Positions 16,695 through 25,732 are shown, counted from the first letter of the stretch. The stretch is DNA of 64,000 bases from JAIQFL01 sp035295745 (GCA_035295745.1 DATGIL010000072.1:1-64000); one strand, 5' to 3'. Made by a program: numbers and translations. Notes: generated from the sequence alone by a model not told the origin.

Positions 16695-18049
16695 GGCGCC
16701 AAAGCCGCCAGCGCGCGCCGGCAGACCTCCGCGTGCCGCGCCTTCTTGTCGCGGCGCAGCGCGTGCCGCGTCTCCTCGTCAAGCTGCGGCAACAGGTCGA
16801 AGGTGATATTCGCGGGCTGGTAATCCGACGCGTCGGCGCCCGACACATAGTGGCACAATGATCCCAACGCGGTCTCGCGAGCCAACGCTGCGGGCTCCTC
16901 ACCGCGAGCCAGTTCTGCGGCGTGCCTGCCTGCAATCAGCCCCGTTGCGATCGCTTCCACATATCCTTCCACTCCCGAGATCTGCCCCGCGAAAAACACC
17001 TCGCGATGCGCGCGCAACTGGAGCGTGGGTGTCAGCAGCGCCGGCGCATTGATATACGTGTTGCGGTGAATCTGTCCGAATCGCAGAAACTCCGCCTTTT
17101 CCAGTCCCGGAATCAAGCGGAGAATCCGCGCCTGCTCCGCGAAGCGGAGATGATTCTGAAAGCCCACCAGGTTAAAGCTCTCCGCCCGCAAATTCTCCTG
17201 CCGAAGCTGCACCACTGCCCAGGGACGCCGCCCCGTACGCGGATCTGTCAACCCCATCGGCTTCATCGGACCAAAACGCAGTGTCTCTCGGCCCCGCCGA
17301 GCCAATTCCTCAATCGGCAGGCACGCCTCGAAATACCTCGTGTCGTCCTCCGCAATATGTGCTGAAACGCTCTCGCCCTTTAGCAGTTCGTCGACAAACG
17401 TCTCGTATTGCGGCTTGTCCATCGGACAGTTCAAATAATCGTCGGTCCCATCCGTCGATTTTCCGTACCGCGACGCCCAGAATGCAATCGAAGTGTCCAC
17501 CGACTCGGCTTCCACGATCGGACTGATGCTGTCATAAAAGAACAGCCGGCCCGATCCGGTGAGCCGTGCGATCTCCGCGGCCAGTGCGTCGCTGGTCAGC
17601 GGCCCGCTCGCGACGATCGTGATCGCACCGCTCGCAATCGCCGTCACCTCTTCGCGCCGCAGCTCGATCAGCGGTTCGCTCGCGATCGCGCCGGTAATTT
17701 CGGCCGCAAAGCGCTCGCGGTCCACCGTCAGCGCGTGCCCTCCCGGGACCCGTGCCTTCTGCGCCGCGCAGAGCAGCAGTGAATCCAATCGCCGCAGTTC
17801 CTCTTTTAACAACCACGGTGCCGTTGACTCCTGCTCCGACTTCAGCGAGTTGCTGCACACCAGTTCCGCCAGGCGATCGGTCTGGTGCGCGGGCGTTTGC
17901 CGCACCGGGCGCATCTCATACAACACGCAACGCAGGCCTCGCCGTGCAATCTGCCACGCGGCTTCTGTTCCTGCCAATCCGCCGCCGATAATGTGAATGG
18001 GTTCACGCAAACGAGTAGGCCTGTCCTCTCCAGGATACCCGACGGCCAC
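16673..18049 (-). CDS. trmFO: methylenetetrahydrofolate--tRNA-(uracil-5-)-methyltransferase TrmFO
   Basis: A 458-residue FAD enzyme that methylates U54 in the T-loop of tRNA using methylenetetrahydrofolate. The dinucleotide-binding motif IIGGGLAGTEAAWQIARRG lies near residue 20, followed by the family-specific YEMRPVRQTPAHQT and LVCSNSLKSEQ, which carries one of the conserved cysteines; YLNCPM near residue 220 carries the other. The C-terminal ISGVEGYVEAIATGLIAG is also typical. The start is a GTG at 18049; an in-frame TTG a few codons inside is possible. It is divergent from the DinB-like gene and overlaps xerC. Confidence 0.93.
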   Translation of the reverse strand: MAVGYPGEDRPTRLREPIHIIGGGLAGTEAAWQIARRGLRCVLYEMRPVRQTPAHQTDRLAELVCSNSLKSEQESTAPWLLKEELRRLDSLLLCAAQKARVPGGHALTVDRERFAAEITGAIASEPLIELRREEVTAIASGAITIVASGPLTSDALAAEIARLTGSGRLFFYDSISPIVEAESVDTSIAFWASRYGKSTDGTDDYLNCPMDKPQYETFVDELLKGESVSAHIAEDDTRYFEACLPIEELARRGRETLRFGPMKPMGLTDPRTGRRPWAVVQLRQENLRAESFNLVGFQNHLRFAEQARILRLIPGLEKAEFLRFGQIHRNTYINAPALLTPTLQLRAHREVFFAGQISGVEGYVEAIATGLIAGRHAAELARGEEPAALARETALGSLCHYVSGADASDYQPANITFDLLPQLDEETRHALRRDKKARHAEVCRRALAALAPWQGAAL

Positions 18050-18068
18050 CGCTATACTGGAATTTCAT

Positions 18069-18590
18069 ATGGACGCCACTCTCGAACAACAATTCCTGCA
18101 TCACTCCGCCGAAAAGCTGAAGCAGTACACCGAACGCATCGCCACCTCCGTGGGCAAACTGAATGAGGAGCAGATCTGGATGCGCGGCGGTGACAACGAA
18201 AACGCGATCGGCAACCTCATCCTGCACCTCTGTGGCAACGTCCGCCAGTGGATCGTTTCAGGCGTGGGCGGCCAGCCCGACCACCGCAAGCGCGACGAAG
18301 AGTTCGATGCCCGTGGCGGCGTGCCTGCCGCCGAACTAATCGGCCGCCTGCGCAAGACCGTCGATGAGGCCACCGCCGTGATCCTTGCTGTCTCGTCCGA
18401 ACGCCTCAGCGATCGCTTGGTCATCCAGCAGTATCCGGTTTGCGTGATGGAGGCGATTTATCACGTAGTGGAGCATTTCTCCATGCACACGGGACAGATC
18501 CTCTTCATCACGAAGATGCTGTCGGGAGCCGACCTCGGCTTCTACGCGCACCTGCGCACCACCGCCGCTCACGGTCAGAAGACGCCGTAG
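18069..18590 (+). CDS. DinB-like/DUF1572 family protein
   Basis: A 173-residue protein of the DinB-like four-helix bundle superfamily. It shows the spaced histidines expected for a metal site: NLILHLCGNVRQW near residue 57 and IYHVVEHFSMHTGQI near residue 135. DinB-like proteins include thiol-dependent transferases and damage-induced proteins of unknown role. The ATG at 18069 is chosen because the homologous region begins there; upstream frame continues only into the intergenic space and the divergent trmFO start. A TATACT box at about 18051 could be a -10 element but no -35 was found. Confidence 0.78.
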   Translation: MDATLEQQFLHHSAEKLKQYTERIATSVGKLNEEQIWMRGGDNENAIGNLILHLCGNVRQWIVSGVGGQPDHRKRDEEFDARGGVPAAELIGRLRKTVDEATAVILAVSSERLSDRLVIQQYPVCVMEAIYHVVEHFSMHTGQILFITKMLSGADLGFYAHLRTTAAHGQKTP

Positions 18591-18593
18591 CAT

Positions 18594-19106
18594 TCAGGGC
18601 ACGATTTCGATCGTCGTCGACCGTTTGTCCGCTACATTGCCGACCAGATAGCCAGCCAGCGTCGCACCCGCAGTGATTCCGACGAACGCTGCTGCTGCTT
18701 TGCCGCCATTGTGATTGTCCAGAATGCCTCCGATTTCGAACGCCGCAACCGCACCCCCGACCAGACCCGCGCCCGCCCCGAGCGCCGTTCCAATCACTCG
18801 GAATTTCTTGCCCTTGGTCCGCAACTCGAGCGTGTGAAGCGTGGCCCGGGGCACGCGGGTCTGGCCTTTCGCGTACAAGGTTCCATCTGTGGTGCTCTTC
18901 ACGTTGACCACCAGCGCATCCGGCTCCACCGCGGTAGCCTTACCCGAAATCACCACGCCTCCCGCTACTGCGATGGACACGGTCTTCCCGATTACCATGG
19001 GCAGTTGCTGCCATGTCACCTGTTTCGGTGACGCTCCCATAGCTGCAGGCGTGCTTGCCAGATAGCACACGCCGGTCACAACAACCATCAGGATCCGCTG
19101 AAGCAT
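18594..19106 (-). CDS. secreted or membrane glycine-zipper protein, unknown function
   Basis: A 170-residue protein with a signal peptide (ILMVVVTGVCYLASTPAAMG). A beta-rich middle (KTVSIAVAGGVVISGKATAVE, LVVNVKSTTDGTLYAKG) is followed by a glycine-zipper membrane region, VIGTALGAGAGLVGGAVAAF and AAAFVGITAGATLAGYLVGN. Such proteins are found in the envelope of many acidobacteria. It is convergent with the DinB-like gene, three bases apart. Function not known. Confidence 0.7.
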   Translation of the reverse strand: MLQRILMVVVTGVCYLASTPAAMGASPKQVTWQQLPMVIGKTVSIAVAGGVVISGKATAVEPDALVVNVKSTTDGTLYAKGQTRVPRATLHTLELRTKGKKFRVIGTALGAGAGLVGGAVAAFEIGGILDNHNGGKAAAAFVGITAGATLAGYLVGNVADKRSTTIEIVP

Positions 19107-19169
19107 GCACCATTACCACCCGCGAACCCCTGCTTGTCAACCGTGCCGGCAATTCACTCCTTCGGTACA

Positions 19170-19589
19170 ATGAAATCAATGCGGTACTGTCTGTGTTTCC
19201 TGGCAATGTCCCTGGCCTGCCTCATGGCGGCTGAGCCGCAATCGGTTTCGGTCCGCGGCAAACTGACCGTGCACGAAGGCGCCCCGGCCACCGTGGAAAC
19301 GCCCGACCACACCATCGTTACCCTAGACGGCGACTCCGTCACACGCAAAGTCCTCAACGACGAACGCCTGACCGGCTTTGAAATCGAGGCCCGGGGTCAC
19401 TTTACCTCGCCCGGCCGCTTCACCATCAACCCCAGTCACACCCATTCGCTGCTGGTTCGCAAGGACGGAAAGCTCAAACTCGTCTCCTACTGGTGCGATG
19501 TCTGTTCCATCCGGGCCTATACTCCCGGCCCGTGCGTCTGCTGCCAACGCGAGACCACGCTTGACCTGCAAGATCCCGACAAACAGTAG
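19170..19589 (+). CDS. secreted cysteine-containing protein, unknown function
   Basis: A 139-residue protein beginning with a signal peptide (MRYCLCFLAMSLACLMAAEP). The mature part looks like a small beta-barrel (SVRGKLTVHEGAPATVET, IVTLDGDSVTRKVL, EIEARGHFTSPGRF) and ends with a cysteine cluster: WCDVCSIRAYTPGPCVCCQ. The CxxC plus CxCC pattern suggests metal binding or disulfides. ATGs at 19170 and 19179 are both plausible starts. The gene lies 13 bases before aldose 1-epimerase. No function can be assigned. Confidence 0.65.
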   Translation: MKSMRYCLCFLAMSLACLMAAEPQSVSVRGKLTVHEGAPATVETPDHTIVTLDGDSVTRKVLNDERLTGFEIEARGHFTSPGRFTINPSHTHSLLVRKDGKLKLVSYWCDVCSIRAYTPGPCVCCQRETTLDLQDPDKQ

Positions 19590-19602
19590 CATCGTCGCTC
19601 CT

Positions 19603-20598
19603 ATGTCTCCAGCCGCCAACTACACCACCTGCCGTGCCACCGTCGACGGGCTCGAAGTCGTCCGCCTCGCCGATCCCGCTCACCAGATCGAGTTATCCAT
19701 TGTCCCCTCGATCGGCAACATGGCGTATGAGATGCGTGTGCGCGGCAGCAACATCTTGTATTTCCCCTATGCCTCTCCCGCGGGATTGAAGGCCGACCCC
19801 AAGCTCTGCGGCGTACCCTTTCTGGGACCGTGGGCGAATCGGCTGAGCGAAGACGGATTCTGGGCCAACGGCAAGAAATATTTTCTCAACGCAGGCCTCG
19901 GAAATCTCCGCCGCGATGCTCATCAGAAGCCCATCCACGGGCTGCTCAATTTCTCCTCTGCCTGGACTTCGATTGCGGCTGACGCTGACGCGGGCTCGGC
20001 GTGGGCCTCCAGCCGGCTCGACTTCTGGCGGCATCCCGAAATGATGGCCCAGTTCCCTTTCGCTCACGCTATCACCATGACCCACCGCCTTTCCGACGGC
20101 ACGTTGGAAGTGGAGACCGTCATCGAGAATTTATCCACTGATCCAATGCCAGTCGCGGCCGGCTTCCACCCATATTTCCAGCTAACCGACGCCGCGCGCG
20201 ACGAGTGGCGCGTCCATCTGGCAGCGCGCGAGCACCTGCTCTTGAGCGATCTGCTGATTCCCACCGGCGATCGCAAGCCCATCGAGTTTGGCGACCCGCA
20301 CCTTCTGAGCATCTCGCAGCTTGACGACGTCTTCGGGAACCTGGTGCGCGATGCCGATGGCCGCGCGCACTTCTTTGTAGATGGGAAACAGCAACGCATC
20401 TCGGTCACCTACGGCCCGAAGTACACCGTGGCCGTCGTCTACGCGCCCGCCGGCAAAGACTTCATCTGTTTCGAACCCATGTCGGCCATCACCAACGCCT
20501 TCAACCTCGCGCAGGAAGGTGTCTACCACGAGTTGCAGAGTATCGCCCCGGGTGGCCGCTGGAGTGAGAGTTTCTGGATCACTCCTTCGGGCTTCTGA
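19603..20598 (+). CDS. aldose 1-epimerase (galactose mutarotase family)
   Basis: A 331-residue enzyme of the galactose mutarotase superfamily, interconverting alpha and beta anomers of free hexoses. Family features include GNMAYEMRVRGSNILYFPYA, PFLGPWANRLSEDGFW near residue 75, a catalytic-type histidine in HGLLNFSSAW, AAGFHPYFQL (the second active-site histidine region) and a C-terminal glutamate in VYHELQSIAPGG. The open frame extends 225 bases further upstream through the preceding gene, but homology begins at the ATG at 19603. It is probably co-transcribed with the small secreted protein ahead of it. Confidence 0.85.
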   Translation: MSPAANYTTCRATVDGLEVVRLADPAHQIELSIVPSIGNMAYEMRVRGSNILYFPYASPAGLKADPKLCGVPFLGPWANRLSEDGFWANGKKYFLNAGLGNLRRDAHQKPIHGLLNFSSAWTSIAADADAGSAWASSRLDFWRHPEMMAQFPFAHAITMTHRLSDGTLEVETVIENLSTDPMPVAAGFHPYFQLTDAARDEWRVHLAAREHLLLSDLLIPTGDRKPIEFGDPHLLSISQLDDVFGNLVRDADGRAHFFVDGKQQRISVTYGPKYTVAVVYAPAGKDFICFEPMSAITNAFNLAQEGVYHELQSIAPGGRWSESFWITPSGF

Positions 20599-20827
20599 TC
20601 GCCCTTTTCTGCACGAATACGCATTCCGCGGTGACAATTCGCCACCAGTCGAGTTCCCGCACCGCGTCTCAAAAGGGCTATCGGATGCGTTTTGCCGCAA
20701 GATGGTAGGCTCATGTTTTGAATGGGTTACAGGCCGCCGCCCTGGCCCGCCAGAAGTCTCTTCGGAAACGGCACGCGCCTTGCAACCGTCATTATAAGCG
20801 TACGCTGTCTGACGCTCTGAGAACCGA

Positions 20828-22192
20828 ATGCCAGCTTCTACCGCCGCCGTACCTTCGCTCGACAAGCTTTACGCCGACCACGTCAACCCGCAATGGGTGC
20901 GCCTTCTCAACGTCCTGGAGATGAATGAACAGTACGAACGTTGCTCCGGCAGCGAGCTGTTTACCGCCGGGGGACGCCGCGTCCTCGACTTTCTTTCCGG
21001 TTATTGCGTCCACAATACCGGACACAACCATCCGGCCATCGTCGCCGCCCTCAAGGACGAACTCGACCGGAGTGGCCCCGCGATGCTGCAGAGTCATGTT
21101 CCGGCCCTCGCGGGTCAGCTCGCGGAGCGCCTTTGTTCGCTTGCCGGCGGCCGCTTGCAGCGCGCCTATTTCTGCAGTTCGGGCAGCGAAGGAGTGGAAG
21201 CTGCCATCAAGTTTTCCCGCGCGGCAACCGGGCGCGATGGCCTGCTCTACGCCGAACACGCGTTTCACGGCCTTACCTGCGGTGCGCTCTCGTTGATGAG
21301 TGACGACTTCTGGCGTTCCGGTTTCGGGCCGCTGCTTCCCGGCGCCGATGGCGTTCCGTTCGGCTCCATCGAACGTTTGGAAGAGAAGCTTGTCACCCGC
21401 CAATTCGCCGCGTTTATCGTGGAACCGATCCAGGCCGAAGGCGGCATCTGCGTACCCGACCCCGAATATCTGAAGGAAGCCGAGCGCCTGTGCCGCCGGA
21501 CCGGAACCTTGCTCGTGCTCGACGAGGTACAAACCGGCATGTACCGAACCGGCGAGTTCCTGGCTGCACATCGCTTCGGTGTCGAGCCGGATATGGTCGT
21601 CCTCGCCAAAGCGCTCAGCGGCGGACTGGTCCCGGTCGGCGCTCTGCTCACCTCCGCCGTCGTCTCCGATTCCGTCTACAGCTCCCTCAAACGCTCCATC
21701 GTGCACGCCTCGACGTTCGGCGAGAACTCGCTCGCCATGCGCGCCGGGCTCGCCACTCTCGATGTCCTCGAACAGCAGTCGCTGGGCGCACGCGCCTCTC
21801 GCTTGGGCGACGAACTGCGCCGTCAGTTGCAGGAACGGCTGGCGGACTACGAGATGGTGAAGCAGGTCCGCGGGGCCGGCATGCTCTCCGGCATTGAGTT
21901 CACCACACCCAAGCGTCTCCGCCTGCGCGCCGCTTTTGAAACCTTCCGCCGCATTCATCCGGGCATGTTCGGTCAGGTTCTGGTCATGCGGCTCTTCCGC
22001 GATCACGGAATTCTCACTCAAATCTGCGGCAACAATTTTCTGGTGCTGAAAGCTGCACCACCGCTAGTCATAACTGAAGCGCAGATCGCCGAATTCGTCT
22101 CCGCCGTAGGCGCAGTCGTAGATCTGATGCACTCATCCATGTCGTTCTGGACCGAAGCACTGAGCCTGGCTCGCCGTACGGTCAACGTTTAA
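20828..22192 (+). CDS. class III PLP-dependent aminotransferase
   Basis: A 454-residue aminotransferase of the ornithine/acetylornithine/putrescine group. FCSSGSEGVEAAIKFSRAATG binds the PLP phosphate, EPIQAEGGICVPDPEYL and VLDEVQTGMYRTG are family hallmarks, and the Schiff-base lysine is in VVLAKALSGGLVPVGAL near residue 262. It heads a tight operon with a TPR protein, a geranylgeranyl-reductase-like FAD enzyme and a YceI protein, so it may serve a specialised amine or lipid pathway rather than arginine synthesis. A hopanoid-type HpnO role is one possibility but I cannot show it. Confidence 0.85.
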   Translation: MPASTAAVPSLDKLYADHVNPQWVRLLNVLEMNEQYERCSGSELFTAGGRRVLDFLSGYCVHNTGHNHPAIVAALKDELDRSGPAMLQSHVPALAGQLAERLCSLAGGRLQRAYFCSSGSEGVEAAIKFSRAATGRDGLLYAEHAFHGLTCGALSLMSDDFWRSGFGPLLPGADGVPFGSIERLEEKLVTRQFAAFIVEPIQAEGGICVPDPEYLKEAERLCRRTGTLLVLDEVQTGMYRTGEFLAAHRFGVEPDMVVLAKALSGGLVPVGALLTSAVVSDSVYSSLKRSIVHASTFGENSLAMRAGLATLDVLEQQSLGARASRLGDELRRQLQERLADYEMVKQVRGAGMLSGIEFTTPKRLRLRAAFETFRRIHPGMFGQVLVMRLFRDHGILTQICGNNFLVLKAAPPLVITEAQIAEFVSAVGAVVDLMHSSMSFWTEALSLARRTVNV

Positions 22193-22194
22193 TC

Positions 22195-23028
22195 ATGCCG
22201 CATAAAATTTGTTTCTTCATCTCCGTGATACTCACCGCCGCGACTATCGGCCGCGCCGACACCACCCGCCTCGACGACGGTTACCGCCACCTTTACAACC
22301 TGGAGTTCAGCGAGGCGCATCGCAGTTTTCAGGAATGGGAGCGGCAGAAGCCCGCCGATCCCGTGGGCCCCGTCTCCGATGCCGCGGCCTATCTTTTCGC
22401 GGAATTCGACCGCCTCCACATCCTGCAATCCGAATTCTTCACGCACGATCAGCACTTCATCACCGATCACAAGCTCTTGCCCGATCCTGAACTAAAGCGT
22501 CAGTTCCTGGCAGCGCTCGACTCCAGCCGCGCCCTCGCCGCCCGCGCGCCCTCCGGCGATGCCAACGCACTCTTTGCCACCGTTCTCGCCTACGGCCTGG
22601 AGTCCGACTATCTCGCCCTGATCGAAAAGCGGTACAGCGCCTCGTTTCAAAAGATGAAGATTGCCCGGTCGTCTGCCGAACGCCTGCTGGCATCCGACCC
22701 GAATTGCTATGATGCGTGGATCGCCGTCGGCGTCGAGAACTACATGCTCAGCGTGAAGCCCGCCCCAGTGCGGTGGCTTCTGCGCATCGGCGGTGGACAG
22801 ACCGATCGCGCCCTGGGCATCGAGAAGCTGAAGCTTACCGCGGAAAAGGGCCACTACCTCGCGCCATTCGCCCGCATGATGCTCGCCGTGGCGGCGCTGC
22901 GCGACAACAACGCCGGGCAAGCCAAGACCATCCTCCGGCAACTCGCCAAGGAGTATCCTCGCAATCCGCTCTACCTGCAGGAAATCGCCCGGCTGGAACC
23001 CTTGGCTTTCCGGAGCAACCCGCAGTGA
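22195..23028 (+). CDS. secreted TPR-like protein
   Basis: A 277-residue protein with a signal peptide (ICFFISVILTAATIGRAD) and helical repeats: YRHLYNLEFSEAHRSFQEW near residue 27, SFQKMKIARSSAERLLASD near 150, and AKTILRQLAKEYPRNPLYL at the end. It begins two bases after the aminotransferase stop and ends in a GTGA overlap with the FAD oxidoreductase, so it is firmly inside that operon. TPR proteins usually organise complexes; a specific partner is not evident. Confidence 0.75.
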   Translation: MPHKICFFISVILTAATIGRADTTRLDDGYRHLYNLEFSEAHRSFQEWERQKPADPVGPVSDAAAYLFAEFDRLHILQSEFFTHDQHFITDHKLLPDPELKRQFLAALDSSRALAARAPSGDANALFATVLAYGLESDYLALIEKRYSASFQKMKIARSSAERLLASDPNCYDAWIAVGVENYMLSVKPAPVRWLLRIGGGQTDRALGIEKLKLTAEKGHYLAPFARMMLAVAALRDNNAGQAKTILRQLAKEYPRNPLYLQEIARLEPLAFRSNPQ

Positions 23029-24167
23029 GTCAGCTTCCGCGTTCCACAGACGTCTTTGTGATCGGTGGAGGTCCAGCCGGGCTGGCCGCCGCCATTGCCG
23101 CGCGCCGCCGCGGCTGCACGGTCACCCTTGCCGATTGCTCTGTTCCGCCCATCGACAAGGCTTGCGGGGAGGGCATCATGCCCGATGGCGTAGCGGCGGC
23201 ACGCTCGCTGGGAATCGAGCTCGAAATTGCCGGCGCGCAGCGTTTCCGCGGCATTCGGTTTTGCGATCGTGACGACGCCGATACGCCGGGCGTTGGGGAG
23301 TCACTTCAGGTGGAAGCGCGTTTTCCCCACGGCTGCGGTCTAGGTTTGCGGCGCACCTCCTTGCACCGGCTGATGGTCGAGCATGCTCTGGCCGCCGGGG
23401 TCAACCTCGCCTGGGGTGTACGCGTCACCGGCATTCGCAAGGAAGGTGTGGTCGCCGACGACCGCATAATTCGCGCCGGTTGGATCATCGGCGCCGATGG
23501 CTCGAACTCTCCCGTGCGCCGATGGGCTGGCCTCGACGCCTGCGAACGCCACAGCCAGCGCTTCGGCTTCCGCCGTCACTATGCCGTGCCCGCCTGGAGT
23601 GAGTTCATGGAGATCCACTGGGGCGACTCCTGCCAGCTTTACGTCACCCCGGTGGCTCCCGAAGAGATCTGCGTCGTGGCCATTTCCCGCAATCCAAAGC
23701 TGCGCTTGGACGAAGCGCTGCTGCAATTTCCCGAGTTCGCCCGGCGTCTGACAGGCTCACACAAGCTGCCCGAGCGCGGCGGCGTTTCCGCGTCCCGGCG
23801 CCTGAAATCGGTGTTCCGCGGCAACGTGGCTCTGGTCGGTGACGCTTCCGGATCGGTGGACGCGATCACCGGCGAAGGTCTGTGTCTGCTGTTTCAGCAC
23901 GCTGTGGCGGTCGCGGACGCCATCGGAAAGTGCGACCTGTCGCAATACCAGCAGCTGCACCGCCGTCTTGGGAAGCGCCCCGAGTTCATGGCCGACCTGT
24001 TGCTATTTCTTGACAATCGCGGCCGTCTGCGGCGTCGCACCATGCGCGCCATGGCCTCTCACCCGCAACTCTTCGCGCGCCTGCTCGCCATGCACGTAGG
24101 CGAGCTCTCGAAATTCGATTTCCTGCTCAACGGTCTATCGCTCGGATGGAGGCTCGTGACCTTATGA
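23025..24167 (+). CDS. FAD-dependent oxidoreductase (geranylgeranyl reductase-like)
   Basis: A 380-residue flavoprotein. VFVIGGGPAGLAAAIAARRRG at residues 10-30 binds the ADP part of FAD, KACGEGIMPDGV is typical of the geranylgeranyl reductase/CGEG group, IIGADGSNSPVRRW is the DG motif, and VALVGDASGSVDAITGEGL is the GD motif. Members reduce isoprenoids or hydroxylate polyketides and lipids. The GTG at 23025 overlaps the TPR stop (GTGA) and is chosen because the FAD motif must be near the N-terminus; a longer frame upstream is out of context. Substrate unknown. Confidence 0.85.
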   Translation: MSQLPRSTDVFVIGGGPAGLAAAIAARRRGCTVTLADCSVPPIDKACGEGIMPDGVAAARSLGIELEIAGAQRFRGIRFCDRDDADTPGVGESLQVEARFPHGCGLGLRRTSLHRLMVEHALAAGVNLAWGVRVTGIRKEGVVADDRIIRAGWIIGADGSNSPVRRWAGLDACERHSQRFGFRRHYAVPAWSEFMEIHWGDSCQLYVTPVAPEEICVVAISRNPKLRLDEALLQFPEFARRLTGSHKLPERGGVSASRRLKSVFRGNVALVGDASGSVDAITGEGLCLLFQHAVAVADAIGKCDLSQYQQLHRRLGKRPEFMADLLLFLDNRGRLRRRTMRAMASHPQLFARLLAMHVGELSKFDFLLNGLSLGWRLVTL

Positions 24168-24748
24168 TGAGAACTGTGCGCTTGCTGGCGACGCCGATCC
24201 TGTGTTCACTCACCCTCCTCAGCGCAGCGACGATCCCCGCCCAGGAGACTGCGCTCGAGATCGATCCGGAGCACACCAAAGTGGAATTCACTTTGGGAGA
24301 CGTGCTCCACACTGTGCATGGAAGCTTCTCCTTCACCCGTGGCAACGTCCGTTTCGATAACGCCAGCGGTAAGGCTTCGGGAGAACTCATCGTGGATGCC
24401 ACCAGCGGCGCCAGCGGCAGCCAGGGCCGCGACCACCGCATGCACAGCAACATATTGGAGAGCGCTCTCTTCCACGATATCGTCTTCCGGCCCGATCACA
24501 TCGAAGGCAAAGTGGCGCCCCAGGGCACTTCCCATGTACAGATTCACGGAATCTTCGCCATCCACGGGACCGAGCATGAAATCATTATGCCCGTAGACGT
24601 CGAGGCTGCCGACGGCCAGTACACCGCGACCGCGCACTTCTTCCTTCCCTATGTGAAATGGGGCATGAAGAATCCCAGCACCCTCATGCTCCGCGTGAGC
24701 GACAAGGTAGAGCTCACGATCCACACCATAGCCCGTCCGGCTCACTGA
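24164..24748 (+). CDS. YceI-family periplasmic lipid-binding protein
   Basis: A 194-residue secreted lipocalin-like protein. After a signal peptide (LLATPILCSLTLLSAATIPA) come EIDPEHTKVEFTLGDVLHTV and HGSFSFTRGNVRF, the usual opening of YceI, then HRMHSNILESALFHDIVFRP and a C-terminal VSDKVELTIHTIA. YceI proteins bind long-chain isoprenoids. Its start overlaps the stop of the FAD enzyme and GGAGG precedes it by eleven bases. The pairing of an isoprenoid-type reductase with a YceI protein hints at an isoprenoid-linked substrate for the operon; that is inference. Confidence 0.85.
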   Translation: MMRTVRLLATPILCSLTLLSAATIPAQETALEIDPEHTKVEFTLGDVLHTVHGSFSFTRGNVRFDNASGKASGELIVDATSGASGSQGRDHRMHSNILESALFHDIVFRPDHIEGKVAPQGTSHVQIHGIFAIHGTEHEIIMPVDVEAADGQYTATAHFFLPYVKWGMKNPSTLMLRVSDKVELTIHTIARPAH

Positions 24749-24871
24749 GCCGAGGACCGCCCATCCCGCGAATCGCGCGCATCTCCGAGTTGTAGTCGTC
24801 CAGCTATTGAGACTGTAGTGTAATCCTGTTACGGTGATGGTTCGAATCGGATTCTGCGGTCTGAAAAACTC

Positions 24872-25732
24872 ATGTACAACTACGACGCCGCGCTCAAGGC
24901 GCTGCTCACGGAATCAGGTGCGGTCACGGTGCGGGCGGTTTCGGGTCTCACCATTCACCGCTGGCATAACGTAGAGATGCCGGTAAAACAGTGTCGCGTG
25001 GATCTGCTGGGGGAGACAAATCGCAGACGGCTGCTGCACATTGAGTTGCAGAGCAGGAATGACGCGATGATCCCGCGGAGAATGTACCAGTACGGAGGAG
25101 CCGTATGGGAGAAGCACGGGCGTTATCCGAAGCAGGTTCTGCTCTATGTTGGGAAGGATCGCATGCGTATGCCGAGCGGCTATGCTGCCAACGAGGATTT
25201 CACCTATCGCTACACCGCCGTGGACATTCGCGAGCTGGATGAAAAGAGGCTGTTGGAGAGCGACGGGATCGGAGATAATGTATTAGCTCTACTGGCCGGT
25301 CCACGCAATGAGCGCCAGGCCGTTCGGGGGATTTTGGGAAGAATTGCCGGCATGGATGAAGCGAAAAGGGAGTCCACGCTGGAGCAATTGATGGTCCTGG
25401 CGGGATTGCGGCAGTTGGGTCCATTAGTGCAGGAGGAAGCGAATCGCATGCCAATCACGGAGAACATACTCGATCACGAGATCATCGGGACTGCTTACAA
25501 GAAGGGCCGGCGCGCCGGGCGAAAAGAGGGGCGTGAAGAAGGACGTGAAGAGGGACGTGAAGAGGGAGTACAACAGGGCGAGTTAACCATCCTGCGGCGT
25601 CAGATCGAAAAGCGCTTCGGCGTGATACCGACCTGGCTCGAACAGCGATTGGAAAATTACTCCACCAGCGAACTGGTAGAAATCAGCGTTCGCATCCTGG
25701 ACGCCCAGTCCCCGGAAGACCTCGTAAAGTAG
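24872..25732 (+). CDS. Rpn/PD-(D/E)XK nuclease-family (putative transposase-like) protein
   Basis: A 286-residue protein of the Rpn/DUF4351-like group. The nuclease core shows CRVDLLGETNRRRLLHIELQ near residues 48-67, giving the D...ExQ pattern of PD-(D/E)XK enzymes, followed by RRMYQYGGAVWEKHG. The C-terminal third is alpha-helical with a run of GREE repeats (about residues 220-232) and then ILRRQIEKRFGVIPTWLEQ. Relatives promote recombination and are often multicopy. The last 297 bases are tandemly duplicated directly downstream. No terminal inverted repeats were seen, so it does not look like an active element. Confidence 0.75.
   Translation: MYNYDAALKALLTESGAVTVRAVSGLTIHRWHNVEMPVKQCRVDLLGETNRRRLLHIELQSRNDAMIPRRMYQYGGAVWEKHGRYPKQVLLYVGKDRMRMPSGYAANEDFTYRYTAVDIRELDEKRLLESDGIGDNVLALLAGPRNERQAVRGILGRIAGMDEAKRESTLEQLMVLAGLRQLGPLVQEEANRMPITENILDHEIIGTAYKKGRRAGRKEGREEGREEGREEGVQQGELTILRRQIEKRFGVIPTWLEQRLENYSTSELVEISVRILDAQSPEDLVK

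Noticed and set aside
20792..22021. 409-codon minus-strand open frame
   Set aside because: Antisense to the class III aminotransferase, which has all PLP motifs on the plus strand.
24836..24855. GGTTCGAATC resembling a tRNA T-loop
   Set aside because: The flanking bases do not form a 5-base T-stem, and no anticodon or acceptor stem could be built around it.
25536..25575. GREE-coding repeats as a CRISPR or minisatellite unrelated to a gene
   Set aside because: They are in frame, code for a charged helix and lie inside a clear open frame; treated as a repeat within the gene.
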